DNA of 15,313 bases from Pseudomonadota bacterium (GTDB lineage Bacteria > Pseudomonadota > Alphaproteobacteria > Micropepsales > Micropepsaceae). Each line of letters starts with the position of its first letter. The first letter of the stretch is position 1. Made by a program: the position numbers and the translations under genes. Location: the NCBI GenBank assembly GCA_025360685.1, contig JANYBR010000523.1:1-15313 (forward strand), written 5' to 3'. Below, one piece after another: positions 1-7,174 of this stretch. The notes beneath the pieces are model-generated. The model saw nothing but the letters and a program-made list of their open reading frames with translations, was not told the DNA's origin and did no database searches.

Positions 1-368
1 CGATCAATATTGCAAGTCAGTCAATCTAAATTGCTACCGAATGTTAAGCATAGTGGTCAGTCGATGGCCGCGAGATCGCGCGGCGCCGATCCGTTCACTG
101 TTGCCCGACCACCGGTGATCAGCGCTGGACGGTGCGATCGCGGCAAGCCTCGATAGAGTCCACAACCCAAAACGCTGGAACGCTGTACGCGTGGAGGCGT
201 CGGTTCCAAGCTTCAAACGCGCCAAGAGAAAACAACTGAACAGTTCGCCGGCAACAAACCGTGCGGGTGGTCGACCAACAAAGCAAATCGCTGGTACCGC
301 AAGATTAGAGAAGTAAAGTAACAGTTTTTGAACGTCTGCTGCGCAGTATTGGGTGAAGAGAGCCTGAA
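1..368. other. Leading stretch without a supported gene
   Basis: No convincing gene is seen here. A 117-codon minus-strand frame covers 34-387, but its product is rich in Arg/Ser/Ala with no recognisable motif and it overlaps the start of the better gene at 369. The first 60 bases are AT-rich relative to the rest. The stretch just before 369 presumably holds the promoter of that gene, but no clear -35/-10 pair could be picked out. Confidence 0.4.
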
Positions 369-587
369 ATGTCAAAAGTCGACGCACAGCAGGAAGTATT
401 TGCAGAGTGGGCCAGCTGGCGCACGCGCCAGGGTATCACCACGCCACCCGACGACGCCGAAGCCGCCAAGTTTTTCCACTATCTGGAATCTGAAATGCCT
501 AGGTTGCTCACATTCGAACATTCAAGCGACGAACGGTGGCGCGCGGTGCATCGCTGGCTCCTGAGTGCTCACCTGCTGGCGGACTAG
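369..587 (+). CDS. Small hypothetical protein (72 aa)
   Basis: A 72-residue acidic, soluble protein of unknown function. The ATG at 369 is preceded by a purine-rich stretch (GAAGAGAG) at ribosome-binding distance. The product starts MSKVDAQQEVF and is rich in Trp, Glu and Asp. It reads as helical, with aromatic positions spread through it (WASWRTRQG, FFHYLE, WRAVHRWLL), which is unlike a shadow frame. No signal peptide or membrane segment is visible. It lies 35 bases upstream of another small gene on the same strand, so the two may be co-transcribed. Its relation to the hyf operon is unknown. I believe similar short proteins occur in Bradyrhizobium-type genomes, but that is memory and not checked. 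Confidence 0.6.
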   Translation: MSKVDAQQEVFAEWASWRTRQGITTPPDDAEAAKFFHYLESEMPRLLTFEHSSDERWRAVHRWLLSAHLLAD

Positions 588-622
588 ACCGCCAGGCACG
601 TCCTATCGAACGGATCAGAATC

Positions 623-838
623 ATGCGTTGGGAAAAAGACGACAAGTTCATCGAAATCAACGAGGCAATTTCAACTAGCTGCAACGGCCCGGTGTCCACC
701 GTCTGTTCCAACGCATTCAATCGCTATCTGCCGCTGCAGTGGCGCTCGCAGGTCCCGCAATCGGATTCGGAGGCGCACAGGCAATTGATTGAATCTGTGA
801 CCGCCTGGGCTGAGTGCGTCGGCTTCAAGAGGCGTTGA
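623..838 (+). CDS. Small hypothetical protein (71 aa)
   Basis: A possible 71-residue soluble protein starting MRWEKDDKF at the ATG at 623. The same frame is open further upstream to 536, but that part overlaps the preceding gene and looks non-coding. Support for coding: about 70% of codons in 623-838 end in G or C, the composition is balanced, and the C-terminal half looks helical (HRQLIESVTAWAECVGF). Three cysteines are present. No domain was recognised. The ribosome-binding site is weak (a GGA about 9 bases before the ATG). It could be expressed with the gene at 369. Function unknown. Confidence 0.42.
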   Translation: MRWEKDDKFIEINEAISTSCNGPVSTVCSNAFNRYLPLQWRSQVPQSDSEAHRQLIESVTAWAECVGFKRR

Positions 839-1009
839 ACTCGCATCGAATTCTTGCCGCATCCGGCATTCTCACGCAGATGCCAGGAGACGGGCAGTGT
901 TTGCAATATGAGCGTCCGCCGTTGGCGAGCCCCAATTTCCCGAACGCAACCAGCTCACGGAAATTGCAGTTGACACATAATAATCCATCTGTGAACCATA
1001 AGTATCAGC

Positions 1010-1063
1010 ATGCCAAAGCCCATGATCGGCGACAACAGTTTGGACGAACCTCGGTCAGAATGA
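1010..1063 (+). CDS. Possible 17-codon upstream ORF coupled to the XRE gene
   Basis: A tiny frame starting MPKPMIGDNS runs from the ATG at 1010 to a TGA at 1061-1063. That stop overlaps the ATG of the XRE regulator (1060-1062) in an ATGA arrangement. The regulator itself has no good Shine-Dalgarno sequence, so translational coupling from this leader is possible. The evidence is only positional; the leader's own ribosome-binding site is not strong either. Confidence 0.2.
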   Translation: MPKPMIGDNSLDEPRSE

Positions 1064-1305
1064 TCACCGCCGCTCAAATGCGCGCTGCCCGGGCTCTCGC
1101 TGGGATCGATCAGCGCGAGCTCGCAGAAAAATCTGGGCTATCGGTTCCAACAATCCAGCGGATGGAAGCAAGCGACGGGGTAATCCGAGGCAATGTCGAC
1201 TCGTTGATGAAGCTGATTGCCGCGCTGGACAGATTTGGGATCGTCTTGATTGGTGCCGACATGCTCAGCGCGGGAGGCGGTCGGGGCGTGCGCCTGAAGA
1301 CCTAA
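1060..1305 (+). CDS. XRE-family HTH transcriptional regulator (81 aa), copy 1
   Basis: A small DNA-binding protein consisting almost only of an XRE/Cro-type helix-turn-helix (roughly residues 5-60), with the recognition region around QRELAEKSGLSVPTIQRME. The C-terminus ends in a Gly-rich GGGRGVRLK tail. The start was placed at 1060 because the product then aligns from its first residue (MITA) with the second XRE protein at 1802; the frame is open upstream to 814, but that extension looks non-coding. By eye about 53 of 81 positions are identical between the two, so they are paralogues. A TTGACA hexamer at 970-975 may be a -35 element, but no well-spaced -10 follows. Likely a repressor or autoregulator; its target is not shown by the sequence. 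Confidence 0.8.
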   Translation: MITAAQMRAARALAGIDQRELAEKSGLSVPTIQRMEASDGVIRGNVDSLMKLIAALDRFGIVLIGADMLSAGGGRGVRLKT

Positions 1306-1342
1306 ATTGGCAGATCTCAAAGAGTGCGCAAACAGCGCATCG

Positions 1343-1621
1343 TCAAACGGCCGATGGACGCTGCAATTCCAACAGCTTTGTCGCGGCCATCAGCACTTTG
1401 CGCCGACTCTCTGTGTCCGTCTGATACGCTTCCTGCTCAAACTGGTCGCAGAGTTCGTCGCAAAGGCGCTGGGCGCTCGACCGCGCGAGATTTGCCGCGT
1501 CAAGTTCAAATTGGTGCGCGATCACTTTGAGCTCGTCGAACCATGTCTCGCCCACACCCGCCTTGTTCGAGAGTTCTTCTATGAGCTGCCGATAGTGGCC
1601 ATACATTTCACGACTGCGCAT
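1343..1621 (-). CDS. Small hypothetical protein (92 aa), convergent to XRE copy 1
   Basis: A 92-residue charged, helical-looking protein of unknown function lying between the two XRE genes on the opposite strand. Support: the ATG (complement of 1619-1621) is preceded by a strong Shine-Dalgarno sequence, GGGAG, 8 bases upstream. The composition is typical of a real soluble protein (YRQLIEELSNKAG, WFDELKVIAHQFELD, ESRRKVLMAATKLLEL). The plus-strand frames over the same bases are Arg/Ser-rich and look like shadows. It is divergent to XRE copy 2, sharing the AT-rich region 1622-1801. No domain was recognised; a regulatory partner role is only a guess from position. Confidence 0.6.
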   Translation of the reverse strand: MRSREMYGHYRQLIEELSNKAGVGETWFDELKVIAHQFELDAANLARSSAQRLCDELCDQFEQEAYQTDTESRRKVLMAATKLLELQRPSAV

Positions 1622-1699
1622 GTTCGTCGTCTCCCGTCAGCGTCCGGCCGCTCTGGTCGTTGCGAATTTGGCGTCGTGGGTTGATCTGGCTCTGTCGCC

Positions 1700-1801
1700 C
1701 CAATATTTCTGAGTACATCCCGATCTTCATGTTGCAAAACTATAAAGCAGGTAGTAAGCAGGATATATAGTTGTCTTCACATCAATTGTGATGTTTCAAA
1801 C
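1700..1801 (+). promoter_or_regulatory. AT-rich promoter region with CATCA-N4-TGATG inverted repeat
   Basis: The intergenic region between the divergent small gene (ending its start at 1621) and XRE copy 2 is clearly more AT-rich than its surroundings. TATA-like stretches occur at 1741-1746 and 1764-1769. A 14-bp inverted repeat, CATCA-ATTG-TGATG, lies at 1780-1793, 8 bases before the XRE start at 1802. Its position over the likely leader suggests an operator for autoregulation and so for control of the hyf operon. Exact -35/-10 boxes could not be fixed, and the same repeat was not found before XRE copy 1. Confidence 0.4.
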
Positions 1802-2101
1802 ATGATAACGGCGGATCAGCTACGCGCTGCTCGTGCGCTCTTGGGGTTCGACCAGCGTCAACTGTCGGAGTTGACCAATCTTTCGATCCCGACAATTCAG
1901 CGCATGGAGGCAAGCGACGGTCTCATTCGAGGCAATGTCGACTCGTTGACGAAGCTAATCACCGCTCTCGAGGGCGCTGGAGTCAATTTCATTCGAGAAA
2001 ATGAAGCCAGCAGCACCGGTGGGCGCGGCATTCGACTAAAGCTCGGCGCGAACATGCAAAGTGGTCGATCAGCCAAAATGACATCGCCACGAGCGGCATA
2101 G
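1802..2101 (+). CDS. XRE-family HTH transcriptional regulator (99 aa), copy 2, first gene of the hyf operon
   Basis: The second XRE-type regulator, with the helix-turn-helix in residues 5-60 (QRQLSELTNLSIPTIQRME) and a GGRGIRLK motif near residue 80. It has a 17-residue C-terminal extension absent from copy 1. It is paralogous to the protein at 1060-1305 (about two thirds identity by eye). Its stop codon at 2099-2101 overlaps the AGGGA ribosome-binding site of hyfB, which starts at 2112, so the two genes are almost certainly on one transcript. That makes it the best candidate for controlling the oxidoreductase operon, probably by binding the inverted repeat at 1780-1793. The effector, if any, is unknown; no ligand-binding domain is present. 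Confidence 0.82.
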   Translation: MITADQLRAARALLGFDQRQLSELTNLSIPTIQRMEASDGLIRGNVDSLTKLITALEGAGVNFIRENEASSTGGRGIRLKLGANMQSGRSAKMTSPRAA

Positions 2102-2111
2102 GGACGACACG

Positions 2112-4118
2112 ATGCCAGTGGCGATCCTTCTCTGGTGTGTCCTCGCCTATCTGCTCGTAGCTGCTTTCAGCGTCGGCCTTGCCAAGCGGCCCTTCACTAC
2201 GTCCGTTGTTTATGCGGCAACTGCACTGATATCGGTCGTCGCGTGCGTGACCGCACTTTTCTGCCTCAATAGCAGTCAAATCGCGACCCTGCGACTGCCG
2301 CTGGGACTCCCATGGCTCGGGGCAAGCTTCCACATCGACGCTCTCTCGGCATTTTTTCTTGTCGTCGTCAATCTTGGCACGGCTGCGGCGAGCGCCTACG
2401 CCCTTGGATATGGACGACACGAGACGTCTCCTGAACGCGTGCTCCCCTTCTTTGCGGCATTTCTCGCCGGAATGAACCTCGTAGTTCTCGCGGACGATGC
2501 GTTCACGTTCCTGCTGGCCTGGGAGTTCATGTCGCTCACGTCGTGGGCGTTGGTTTTGGCGCATCATCGTTCGCCGGAGAACATCCGCGCCAGCTACATT
2601 TATATATTGATGGCGAGCTTCGGAACGTTCGCGCTGCTGCTCGCCTACGGTTTGCTGGCCGGTCCCGCAGGCCATTATGGCTTTGACGAGATCCGCGCGC
2701 ATCACCCGGACGCCTTATATTCGGTGCTGGTTCTGGGTCTTGTCTTGATAGGCGCTGGATCGAAGGCCGGCCTTGTGCCCCTGCACGTGTGGCTGCCTCT
2801 CGCACATCCCGCGGCGCCAAGCCATGTGTCCGCGCTAATGAGCGGCGTTATGACCAAGGTCGCGGTCTACGCCTTCATTCGAATCGTGCTTGATCTGCTC
2901 GGACCGCCCGCCTGGTGGTGGGGCGTCGTCGTGCTTGGGCTCGGCGGAATAACATCATTGATGGGTGTTTTGTATGCGCTCATGCAGCACGACCTCAAGC
3001 GGCTGCTTGCCTATCACACGGTCGAAAACATCGGCATCATCTTCATTGGACTCGGGCTCACGCTCGCGTTCAGGGCAAACGGACTGATGGCGACCGCAGC
3101 TCTGGCGCTCACCGCCGCGCTCTTTCACGTATTCAACCATTCCATCTTCAAGAGTCTGCTGTTTTTCGGCTCGGGCGCGATACTCACTGCGACCGGCGAG
3201 CGCGACATGGAGCATCTGGGCGGACTCATTCATCGCATGCCGCTAACCGCTTTCGCATTTCTCGTTGGTTGCGCGGCCATCTCGGCTCTTCCGCCTCTCA
3301 ACGGTTTCGTGTCGGAGTGGTTGACATTTCAGGCCATCCTGCTCAGCCCCGAATTGTCGCAATGGGGCTTGAAGCTGATTGTTCCGGCGGTGGGCGCCAT
3401 GCTGGCACTTTCGGCGGCGCTGGCAGCGGCGTGCTTCGTCAAGGCGTTTGGCATCACGTTTCTGGGCCGGGCACGAACGCGCGCCGCCGAAGCGGCGAAA
3501 GAGACGGATCGATTTTCGTTGGCCGTTATGTTCGGCTTTGCCGCGATCTGTTTGCTCGCCGGTATCCTGCCGGGATTCGTCATCGACGCCATTGCGCCAG
3601 CTGTGCAGATCATTCTCGGCGGTCACATGCCGCACCAGGCATCGGTGCCATGGTTGTCGATCGTTCCCATCGCGCAGAACCGGAGCTCGTACAACGGTCT
3701 GCTCGTCTTTATGTTCATAGCGATATCGGCGTCGATGAGCGCCTATGCAATCCATGTCCTCGCTTCGAAAGTGGTACGACGCGCCCCTGCATGGGACGGC
3801 GGGTATCCCGAGAAAAGTCCGCTCACCCAATACACGGCAGGCAGTTTTGCGCAACCGATTCGTCGCGTCTTCGGAACGCTGATCTTTCGAGCACGGGAAC
3901 GCGTTGAAATTCCGCCGCCCGGAGACACTCGCCCCGCGAAAATTGAGGTCAATTTAGAGGATGTCATTTGGGACGTTCTTTATGCGCCAATCTCCGGCTC
4001 TATCGCATTCCTCGCCGACCGACTCAACGTGCTGCAATTTCTGACCATAAGGCGCTATCTCACTCTTGTCTTCGGTGCGCTCGTGGTGCTGCTTTTGGCG
4101 ATTGCGATATGGCGCTGA
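2112..4118 (+). CDS. hyfB: Hydrogenase-4 subunit B-like antiporter-type membrane subunit (HyfB/NuoL-like)
   Basis: A large polytopic membrane protein of 668 aa, close to the usual HyfB length (about 670), of the NuoL/Mrp-antiporter family that forms ion-pumping units in complex I and group 4 hydrogenase complexes. Key features are visible: the TM5 glutamate (AWEFMS, E138), the TM7 lysine in GAGSKAGLVPLHVWLP (K218) with H225, a second lysine in GVMTKVAVY (K249), and the KRLLAYHTVENIG segment near 296-308. About 15 hydrophobic segments can be traced. A cytoplasmic-looking loop near 550-620 precedes the last helix, as in HycC/HyfB. The ATG at 2112 has a good AGGGA site. The 3' end overlaps hyfC by 10 bases. 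It should translocate H+ or Na+; which ion cannot be read from sequence. Confidence 0.93.
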   Translation: MPVAILLWCVLAYLLVAAFSVGLAKRPFTTSVVYAATALISVVACVTALFCLNSSQIATLRLPLGLPWLGASFHIDALSAFFLVVVNLGTAAASAYALGYGRHETSPERVLPFFAAFLAGMNLVVLADDAFTFLLAWEFMSLTSWALVLAHHRSPENIRASYIYILMASFGTFALLLAYGLLAGPAGHYGFDEIRAHHPDALYSVLVLGLVLIGAGSKAGLVPLHVWLPLAHPAAPSHVSALMSGVMTKVAVYAFIRIVLDLLGPPAWWWGVVVLGLGGITSLMGVLYALMQHDLKRLLAYHTVENIGIIFIGLGLTLAFRANGLMATAALALTAALFHVFNHSIFKSLLFFGSGAILTATGERDMEHLGGLIHRMPLTAFAFLVGCAAISALPPLNGFVSEWLTFQAILLSPELSQWGLKLIVPAVGAMLALSAALAAACFVKAFGITFLGRARTRAAEAAKETDRFSLAVMFGFAAICLLAGILPGFVIDAIAPAVQIILGGHMPHQASVPWLSIVPIAQNRSSYNGLLVFMFIAISASMSAYAIHVLASKVVRRAPAWDGGYPEKSPLTQYTAGSFAQPIRRVFGTLIFRARERVEIPPPGDTRPAKIEVNLEDVIWDVLYAPISGSIAFLADRLNVLQFLTIRRYLTLVFGALVVLLLAIAIWR

Positions 4119-5065
4119 CACGCGACCTCGCGGTGCAGGGAGCTCAGATGCTCCTCGTGGTGCTTCTGGCTCCCCTGATCACCGGACTCATTCGAAAAAT
4201 GAAGGCCCGTCTGCTGCGACGCCAAGGTCCTCCCCTCCTGCAACCCTATCGCGACCTGTCCCGATTGCTCCACAAAGAGGTTGTTCTTGCCGAGAACGCG
4301 TCCTGGCTGTTTCGAGCAGCGCCATATCTGATCTTCGCCACAACCTGGGTTGCCGCTGCATTGGTGCCCACTTTTGCCCGAGGCCTCCTGTTCAGTTGGA
4401 CCGCAGATCTCATCGCGCTCGTTGCACTTCTCGGCAGCGCCCGATTTCTGCTTGCCCTCGCGGGAATGGATATCGGGACAAGTTTCGGTGGCATAGGCTC
4501 CAGCCGCGAAGTGATGATCGCATCGCTCGCCGAACCGGCGATGATCATGATCATATTTTCCCTGGCGCTGCTCGCGGGCACGACACAGCTGTCGGGCATC
4601 GCGCAGTATATGGTGTCTCCCGATGTCGGACTGCGTGTGACATTGGGTTTGGCACTTGTCTCGCTCATCATGGTGGGTATTGCGGAGAACGCACGCATAC
4701 CCGTCGACAATCCCGCCACCCATCTAGAGCTGACGATGGTGCACGAGGCAATGATCCTGGAGTATTCCGGACGCCATCTTGCTCTGATCGAATTGGCCGC
4801 TTCGCTCAAGCTGCTCGTCTATCTTTCGCTCATTGTTTGCGTTTTTCTTCCTTGGGGAATCGCACCAGCCGCAGGCGCCGGGATCGATTTCGCCATCGGT
4901 GCCGCAGCCTTTGCCGCCAAGTTGACGGTGGCCTGCTTCGGTCTGGCGATTTTCGAGACCGCCATTGCCAAGATGCGTGTGTTCAGGGTTCCGACATTTC
5001 TCGGCGCCGCCCTCATGCTTGGGTTGCTCGGAGCACTGCTCCTATTCGTTTCGCGAGGGCTCTAA
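4109..5065 (+). CDS. hyfC: Hydrogenase-4 subunit C-like membrane subunit (HyfC/HycD/NuoH-like)
   Basis: A 318-aa membrane protein, the usual size for HyfC/HycD, equivalent to complex I NuoH. It anchors the peripheral arm and carries the loops facing the quinone or electron-output site. Hallmarks: RQGPPLLQPYRDL (38-50), GIGSSREVM (128-136), the AEPAM glutamate (142), and the conserved block ENARIPVDNPATHLELT followed by VHEAMILEYSG (193-221). Eight or so membrane helices are traceable. The frame is open upstream of 4109, but the ATG there gives the family's N-terminus and overlaps the hyfB stop by 10 bases, indicating translational coupling. The acidic residues of the 193-221 loop, needed for coupling in NuoH, are all present. 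Confidence 0.92.
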   Translation: MALTRDLAVQGAQMLLVVLLAPLITGLIRKMKARLLRRQGPPLLQPYRDLSRLLHKEVVLAENASWLFRAAPYLIFATTWVAAALVPTFARGLLFSWTADLIALVALLGSARFLLALAGMDIGTSFGGIGSSREVMIASLAEPAMIMIIFSLALLAGTTQLSGIAQYMVSPDVGLRVTLGLALVSLIMVGIAENARIPVDNPATHLELTMVHEAMILEYSGRHLALIELAASLKLLVYLSLIVCVFLPWGIAPAAGAGIDFAIGAAAFAAKLTVACFGLAIFETAIAKMRVFRVPTFLGAALMLGLLGALLLFVSRGL

Positions 5066-5728
5066 GTGCATAATCTGGCTTTCGACGTTTCTCATCTCTT
5101 GGCTGGCGGCCTCGTGCTGGTGAGCTTCATGATGCTCTACCAGGACAGGCTCTACGCTCTTCTCAACGTGTTCGCGCTGCATGCGGTCTTGTTGTCTCTT
5201 TCGGTTGGCTGGCAGGCGTACATTCAGGACGCGCCACATCTCTACGTTACGGCGCTGATCGCACTAATATTCAAAGCCCTCATCATCCCGATCGTTCTCC
5301 ATCGGATGATCGTGAGACTGGGTATTCATCGCGAGATCGAGACGACGGCAGGCATTGGCCCAATCATGCTCGTCGGCATCGGCCTGGTCGGACTTTCCAT
5401 GGCAGTCATGCTGCGCGTAACGGCGGACGCCAATCTGATCGCACGCGAAGATCTGGCCTTTGCACTGTCGGTGCTCCTGCTCGGCCTGCTGATCATGGTC
5501 ACGCGGCGTAATGCCGTAGGTCAGGTCGTTGGCTTCATGTCGCTCGAAAACGGACTCGTCCTAGCCGCCACGGGTGCCAAGGGAATGCCGCTCGTGGTGG
5601 AAATCAGCGTCGCGTTCTCGGTTCTGATCGCCTTTATCGTCATCGGAATCTTTCTCTTCCGCATCCGCGAGCGATTCGACTCCGTCGATGTACAGGCCCT
5701 TGACCGTTTCCGCGGGGACCGGCGATGA
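5066..5728 (+). CDS. hyfE: Hydrogenase-4 subunit E-like membrane subunit (HyfE, NuoK-like)
   Basis: A 220-aa membrane protein matching HyfE in length (about 216). Its second half resembles NuoK: GFMSLENGLVLAATG carries the conserved membrane glutamate (E161), and VVEISVAF carries a second (E179). About six or seven hydrophobic segments are present. The start is GTG at 5066, immediately following the TAA stop of hyfC (TAAGTG), so translation is probably by reinitiation. The stop overlaps the hyfF ATG by four bases (ATGA). In complex I-type machines this subunit links the NuoH-like unit to the antiporter-like units through a line of buried charged residues. Confidence 0.9.
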   Translation: MHNLAFDVSHLLAGGLVLVSFMMLYQDRLYALLNVFALHAVLLSLSVGWQAYIQDAPHLYVTALIALIFKALIIPIVLHRMIVRLGIHREIETTAGIGPIMLVGIGLVGLSMAVMLRVTADANLIAREDLAFALSVLLLGLLIMVTRRNAVGQVVGFMSLENGLVLAATGAKGMPLVVEISVAFSVLIAFIVIGIFLFRIRERFDSVDVQALDRFRGDRR

Positions 5729-7170
5729 GCGGATATCTCAACGGCGTCACGCTCGTCCTCGTAAGTCCCGCGCTCGCTGCGGCCTTGCTCGCAATTCTTC
5801 CTAACTACCGGCTGTCGGCGCGCCTCAACATCCTGGCGAGTCTGCTCACTCTTCTGGCCGCATTCTCTTTGCTGGCGGGACGCGGCCCAGCAAGCCCGTA
5901 TGCTTTGGTCGACGACCTCAACATCGTTTTTATCGTGCTCAGTACGGTCGTCGGTTTTACGACCAGCGTCTTCAGCGCCAGCTACATTGGCCATGAATTG
6001 GAAACCGGGCGTCTCACTCCGATCAACCTGCGTTTCTATCACGCGATGTACCAGGTCATGATGTTCGGCATGAATCTGGCCCTGATTGCCAACAACATTG
6101 GTCTGATGTGGGTGGCAATTGAGTTGGCGACGTTGGCGACCGTCGTCATGGTCGGAGTGTATCGCACGCATGAAGCACTCGAGGCCGCCTGGAAGTACTT
6201 CATCCTTGCAAGCGTGGGAATCGCCTTCGCGTTGTTCGGCACGATCCTTGTCTACATGGCGGCGCAGCCCATGTTGGGCGAAGGCCTGCAAAGCATGACC
6301 TGGACGGTTCTGATTGCGCATGTCTCCACGTTCGATCCTGCCCTGTTGAATGTCGCGTTCGTATTTCTTTTCCTTGGATACGGCACGAAGGTCGGCTTGG
6401 CGCCGCTGCACGCCTGGTTACCGGACGCACACGCCGAGGGTCCCACACCGATCTCCGCCGTGCTTTCTGGTTTGCTCCTCAACGTTGCCCTGTATGCAAT
6501 CCTACGCTTCAAGATGCTCATGACGTTGAACCCGGCGGCCATCGCTCCTGGGCCGTTGATGGTCACTGTCGGACTCATCTCAGTCATTTTCGCGGCCTTC
6601 ATGTTGTATCGGCGCCGCGACATCAAAAGACTCTTTGCCTATTCGTCGATTGAACACATGGGAATCATCGTATTTGCGTTTGGCATGGGTGGACCGCTCG
6701 CCAACTTCGCAGGTCTGTTGCAAATGACGATGCATAGTCTGACCAAGTCGGCGATATTTTTTACGGTCGGACACATCGCCCAGGTCAAGGGCACGCAAAA
6801 AATCTCGGATATTCGTGGCCTGACCGAAAGTCACCCCATTTTGGGTTGGGGCCTTGTTCTGGGAGTCATCGCGATCGCCGGAATGCCGCCATTGGGAATA
6901 TTCATGAGTGAGTTTCTGATCGTGTCTTCGACGTTCGCGCGGGAGCCCTTGTTGGCCATTGCTTTGGTATTTGGTCTGTTGATTGCCTTTGGGGCCCTCA
7001 TGCTGCGACTTCAGGGGATTGTTTTTGGTGAAGCGACTGGTTCCACCGCGCCCTCTCAAGCTTCCTATCTTCCGATTTTTGCGCATCTCGCACTCGTTCT
7101 TGCGGCGGGCATTTATCTGCCGCCGATGCTGGTGACCTGGTTCCAACATGTCGCGCAGATGCTGGGATAA
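5725..7170 (+). CDS. hyfF: Hydrogenase-4 subunit F-like antiporter-type membrane subunit (HyfF/NuoM-N-like)
   Basis: A 481-aa polytopic protein, the second antiporter-like subunit of the complex and somewhat shorter than E. coli HyfF (about 526). It has the TM5 glutamate (WVAIELATLAT, E133), a WKYFILAS lysine (157), and the TM7 lysine motif GYGTKVGLAPLHAWLPDAH (K222, H229). The RRRDIKRLFAYSSIEHMG segment near 295-312 is typical of NuoM/HyfF. About 14 hydrophobic segments fit the family fold. The ATG overlaps the hyfE stop (ATGA). Having both HyfB and HyfF implies two ion-translocating channels, as in hydrogenase-4 (HyfD, the third, is missing). Confidence 0.92.
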   Translation: MSGYLNGVTLVLVSPALAAALLAILPNYRLSARLNILASLLTLLAAFSLLAGRGPASPYALVDDLNIVFIVLSTVVGFTTSVFSASYIGHELETGRLTPINLRFYHAMYQVMMFGMNLALIANNIGLMWVAIELATLATVVMVGVYRTHEALEAAWKYFILASVGIAFALFGTILVYMAAQPMLGEGLQSMTWTVLIAHVSTFDPALLNVAFVFLFLGYGTKVGLAPLHAWLPDAHAEGPTPISAVLSGLLLNVALYAILRFKMLMTLNPAAIAPGPLMVTVGLISVIFAAFMLYRRRDIKRLFAYSSIEHMGIIVFAFGMGGPLANFAGLLQMTMHSLTKSAIFFTVGHIAQVKGTQKISDIRGLTESHPILGWGLVLGVIAIAGMPPLGIFMSEFLIVSSTFAREPLLAIALVFGLLIAFGALMLRLQGIVFGEATGSTAPSQASYLPIFAHLALVLAAGIYLPPMLVTWFQHVAQMLG

Positions 7171-7174
7171 GCTG

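Noticed and set aside
34..387. 117-codon minus-strand open frame
   Set aside because: Arg/Ser/Ala-rich product with no motif, overlapping the better-supported gene at 369 and without a convincing ribosome-binding site.
970..975. TTGACA as a -35 box for XRE copy 1
   Set aside because: No -10 box at 16-18 bases; the nearest AT-rich hexamers are at wrong distances. Left as a comment in the gene entry.
1307..1684. 125-codon plus-strand frame between the XRE genes
   Set aside because: It is the shadow of the minus-strand gene at 1343-1621, which has a strong ribosome-binding site and better composition.
1989..2705. Long minus-strand frame opposite XRE copy 2 and hyfB
   Set aside because: Charged, repetitive product (many Arg/Glu/Gln), the usual antisense shadow of GC-rich membrane-protein genes. 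The same applies to other long antisense frames across the hyf operon.
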